Below, in pieces: positions 39,646 through 40,006 of a stretch of 40,006 nt of DNA; the first letter of the stretch is position 1; every line of letters begins with the position of its first letter. The DNA is from Sedimenticola sp. (GTDB lineage: Bacteria > Pseudomonadota > Gammaproteobacteria > Chromatiales > Chromatiaceae). The stretch covers positions 1-40,006 of the forward strand of contig JAUXBK010000001.1 of the NCBI GenBank assembly GCA_030619405.1, read 5' to 3'. Made by a program: the position numbers and the translations under genes. The notes below the pieces were generated by a model. It was not told the DNA's origin. It saw only the letters and a list, made by a program, of their open reading frames with translations, and ran no database searches.

Positions 39646-40006
39646 CTATTCGATGAGCTTGCCGCTCCCGAGCAGATCAGCCGTCATCTTCTCCAACTCT
39701 TCCGCACCCGAGTGAACCACGGTGGGATCAGGCGTGTAATCCAGGGCATCGTTGCGCCGTTCGTAGTCGGCGGAACTCAGGATCACCTTGATAGCGTTGA
39801 GCCTGGCGCGATGTTTATTGTCGGCGCGGACGATGGTCCAGGGTGTCGCCTGGGTGTGGGTGCGCTTGAGCATTTCGTACTTCACCCGGGAGAAATCGTC
39901 CCAGCGTTCCTGGACCTGGAGGTCGATTTCGCTGTGTTTCCACTGTTCCAGTGGATTGGTCCTGCGGATCTCGAAGCGTTTGGCCTGCACATCCTTGCTG
40001 ACGCTA
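39646..40006 (-). CDS. ppk2: Polyphosphate kinase 2 (C-terminal part)
   Basis: PPK2 enzymes phosphorylate nucleoside mono- or diphosphates with polyphosphate, or the reverse. The C-terminal 119 or so residues are inside the window and match the family: KRFEIRRTNPLEQWKHSEID, WDDFSRVKYEMLKRTHT, PWTIVRADNKHRARLNAIK. The N-terminal part with the Walker motifs lies beyond position 40006. The stop codon at 39646 lies 50 nt from a repeat (39578-39596). Subclass cannot be decided from this part. Confidence 0.9.
   Translation of the reverse strand, partial: SVSKDVQAKRFEIRRTNPLEQWKHSEIDLQVQERWDDFSRVKYEMLKRTHTQATPWTIVRADNKHRARLNAIKVILSSADYERRNDALDYTPDPTVVHSGAEELEKMTADLLGSGKLIE

Noticed and set aside
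1..40006. tRNA, rRNA, prophage, restriction or antiphage cluster
   Set aside because: No cloverleaf, rRNA segment, phage structural gene, methyltransferase or defence gene was recognised.

Overview
The window is GC-rich bacterial chromosome from a gammaproteobacterium. The strongest evidence is the intact superoperon queG <> nnrD-tsaE-amiC-mutL-miaA-hfq-hflX-hflK-hflC-DUF2065-hisZ-purA, in the order known from E. coli and Pseudomonas, plus a uvrY/gacA-uvrC pair, HrpA, YchJ and Orn. A CbbQ/NorQ-CbbO/NorD pair, a small c-type cytochrome and a CysC with an extended central segment fit a chemolithotrophic (for example sulfur-oxidising, Chromatiales-like) relative. That narrower placement is inference; no marker gene settles it.

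Layout. 1-3.3 kb: uvrY, a family 5 uracil-DNA glycosylase and uvrC form a probable DNA-repair operon (minus strand). 3.4-6.5 kb: a VWA protein and its MoxR-type AAA+ ATPase (CbbO/NorD and CbbQ/NorQ), with no Rubisco or NO-reductase gene in view. 6.5-6.9 kb: a repeat-filled gap holding two oppositely oriented heptamer arrays, a hairpin with a T-run and a palindromic element. 6.9-21.3 kb: the superoperon, interrupted between miaA and mutL by a plus-strand toxin-antitoxin pair (RHH antitoxin and MazF/PemK-like toxin) with its own promoter and operator. 21.6-26.1 kb: queG, orn, an M48 membrane protease overlapping a cytochrome c gene, and rsgA. 26.5-31.5 kb: a cyclic-di-GMP-flavoured cluster, namely a PAS-GAF-EAL protein whose GGDEF domain has lost its catalytic half, a small conserved-looking protein, a large DUF1631 protein and a PilZ protein. 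31.5-38.8 kb: a lytic transglycosylase, cysC, ychJ, hrpA and an HDOD protein. 38.8-40 kb: a VapB antitoxin followed by a VapC cut off after 31 codons, then the C-terminal part of a polyphosphate kinase 2 running off the window.

The intergenic spaces are unusually rich in small palindromic or inverted-repeat elements of several families. Some intrude into genes: the last codons and stop of tsaE lie in one, and the leader of rsgA is made of heptamers up to the start codon. The M48 protease carries a perfect 27-bp in-frame tandem duplication. The best leads are the heptamer arrays and their link to gene starts, the degenerate-GGDEF/EAL-DUF1631-PilZ cluster, and the orphan CbbQ/CbbO-like pair. 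No CRISPR array, rRNA, tRNA, prophage or complete insertion sequence was recognised.
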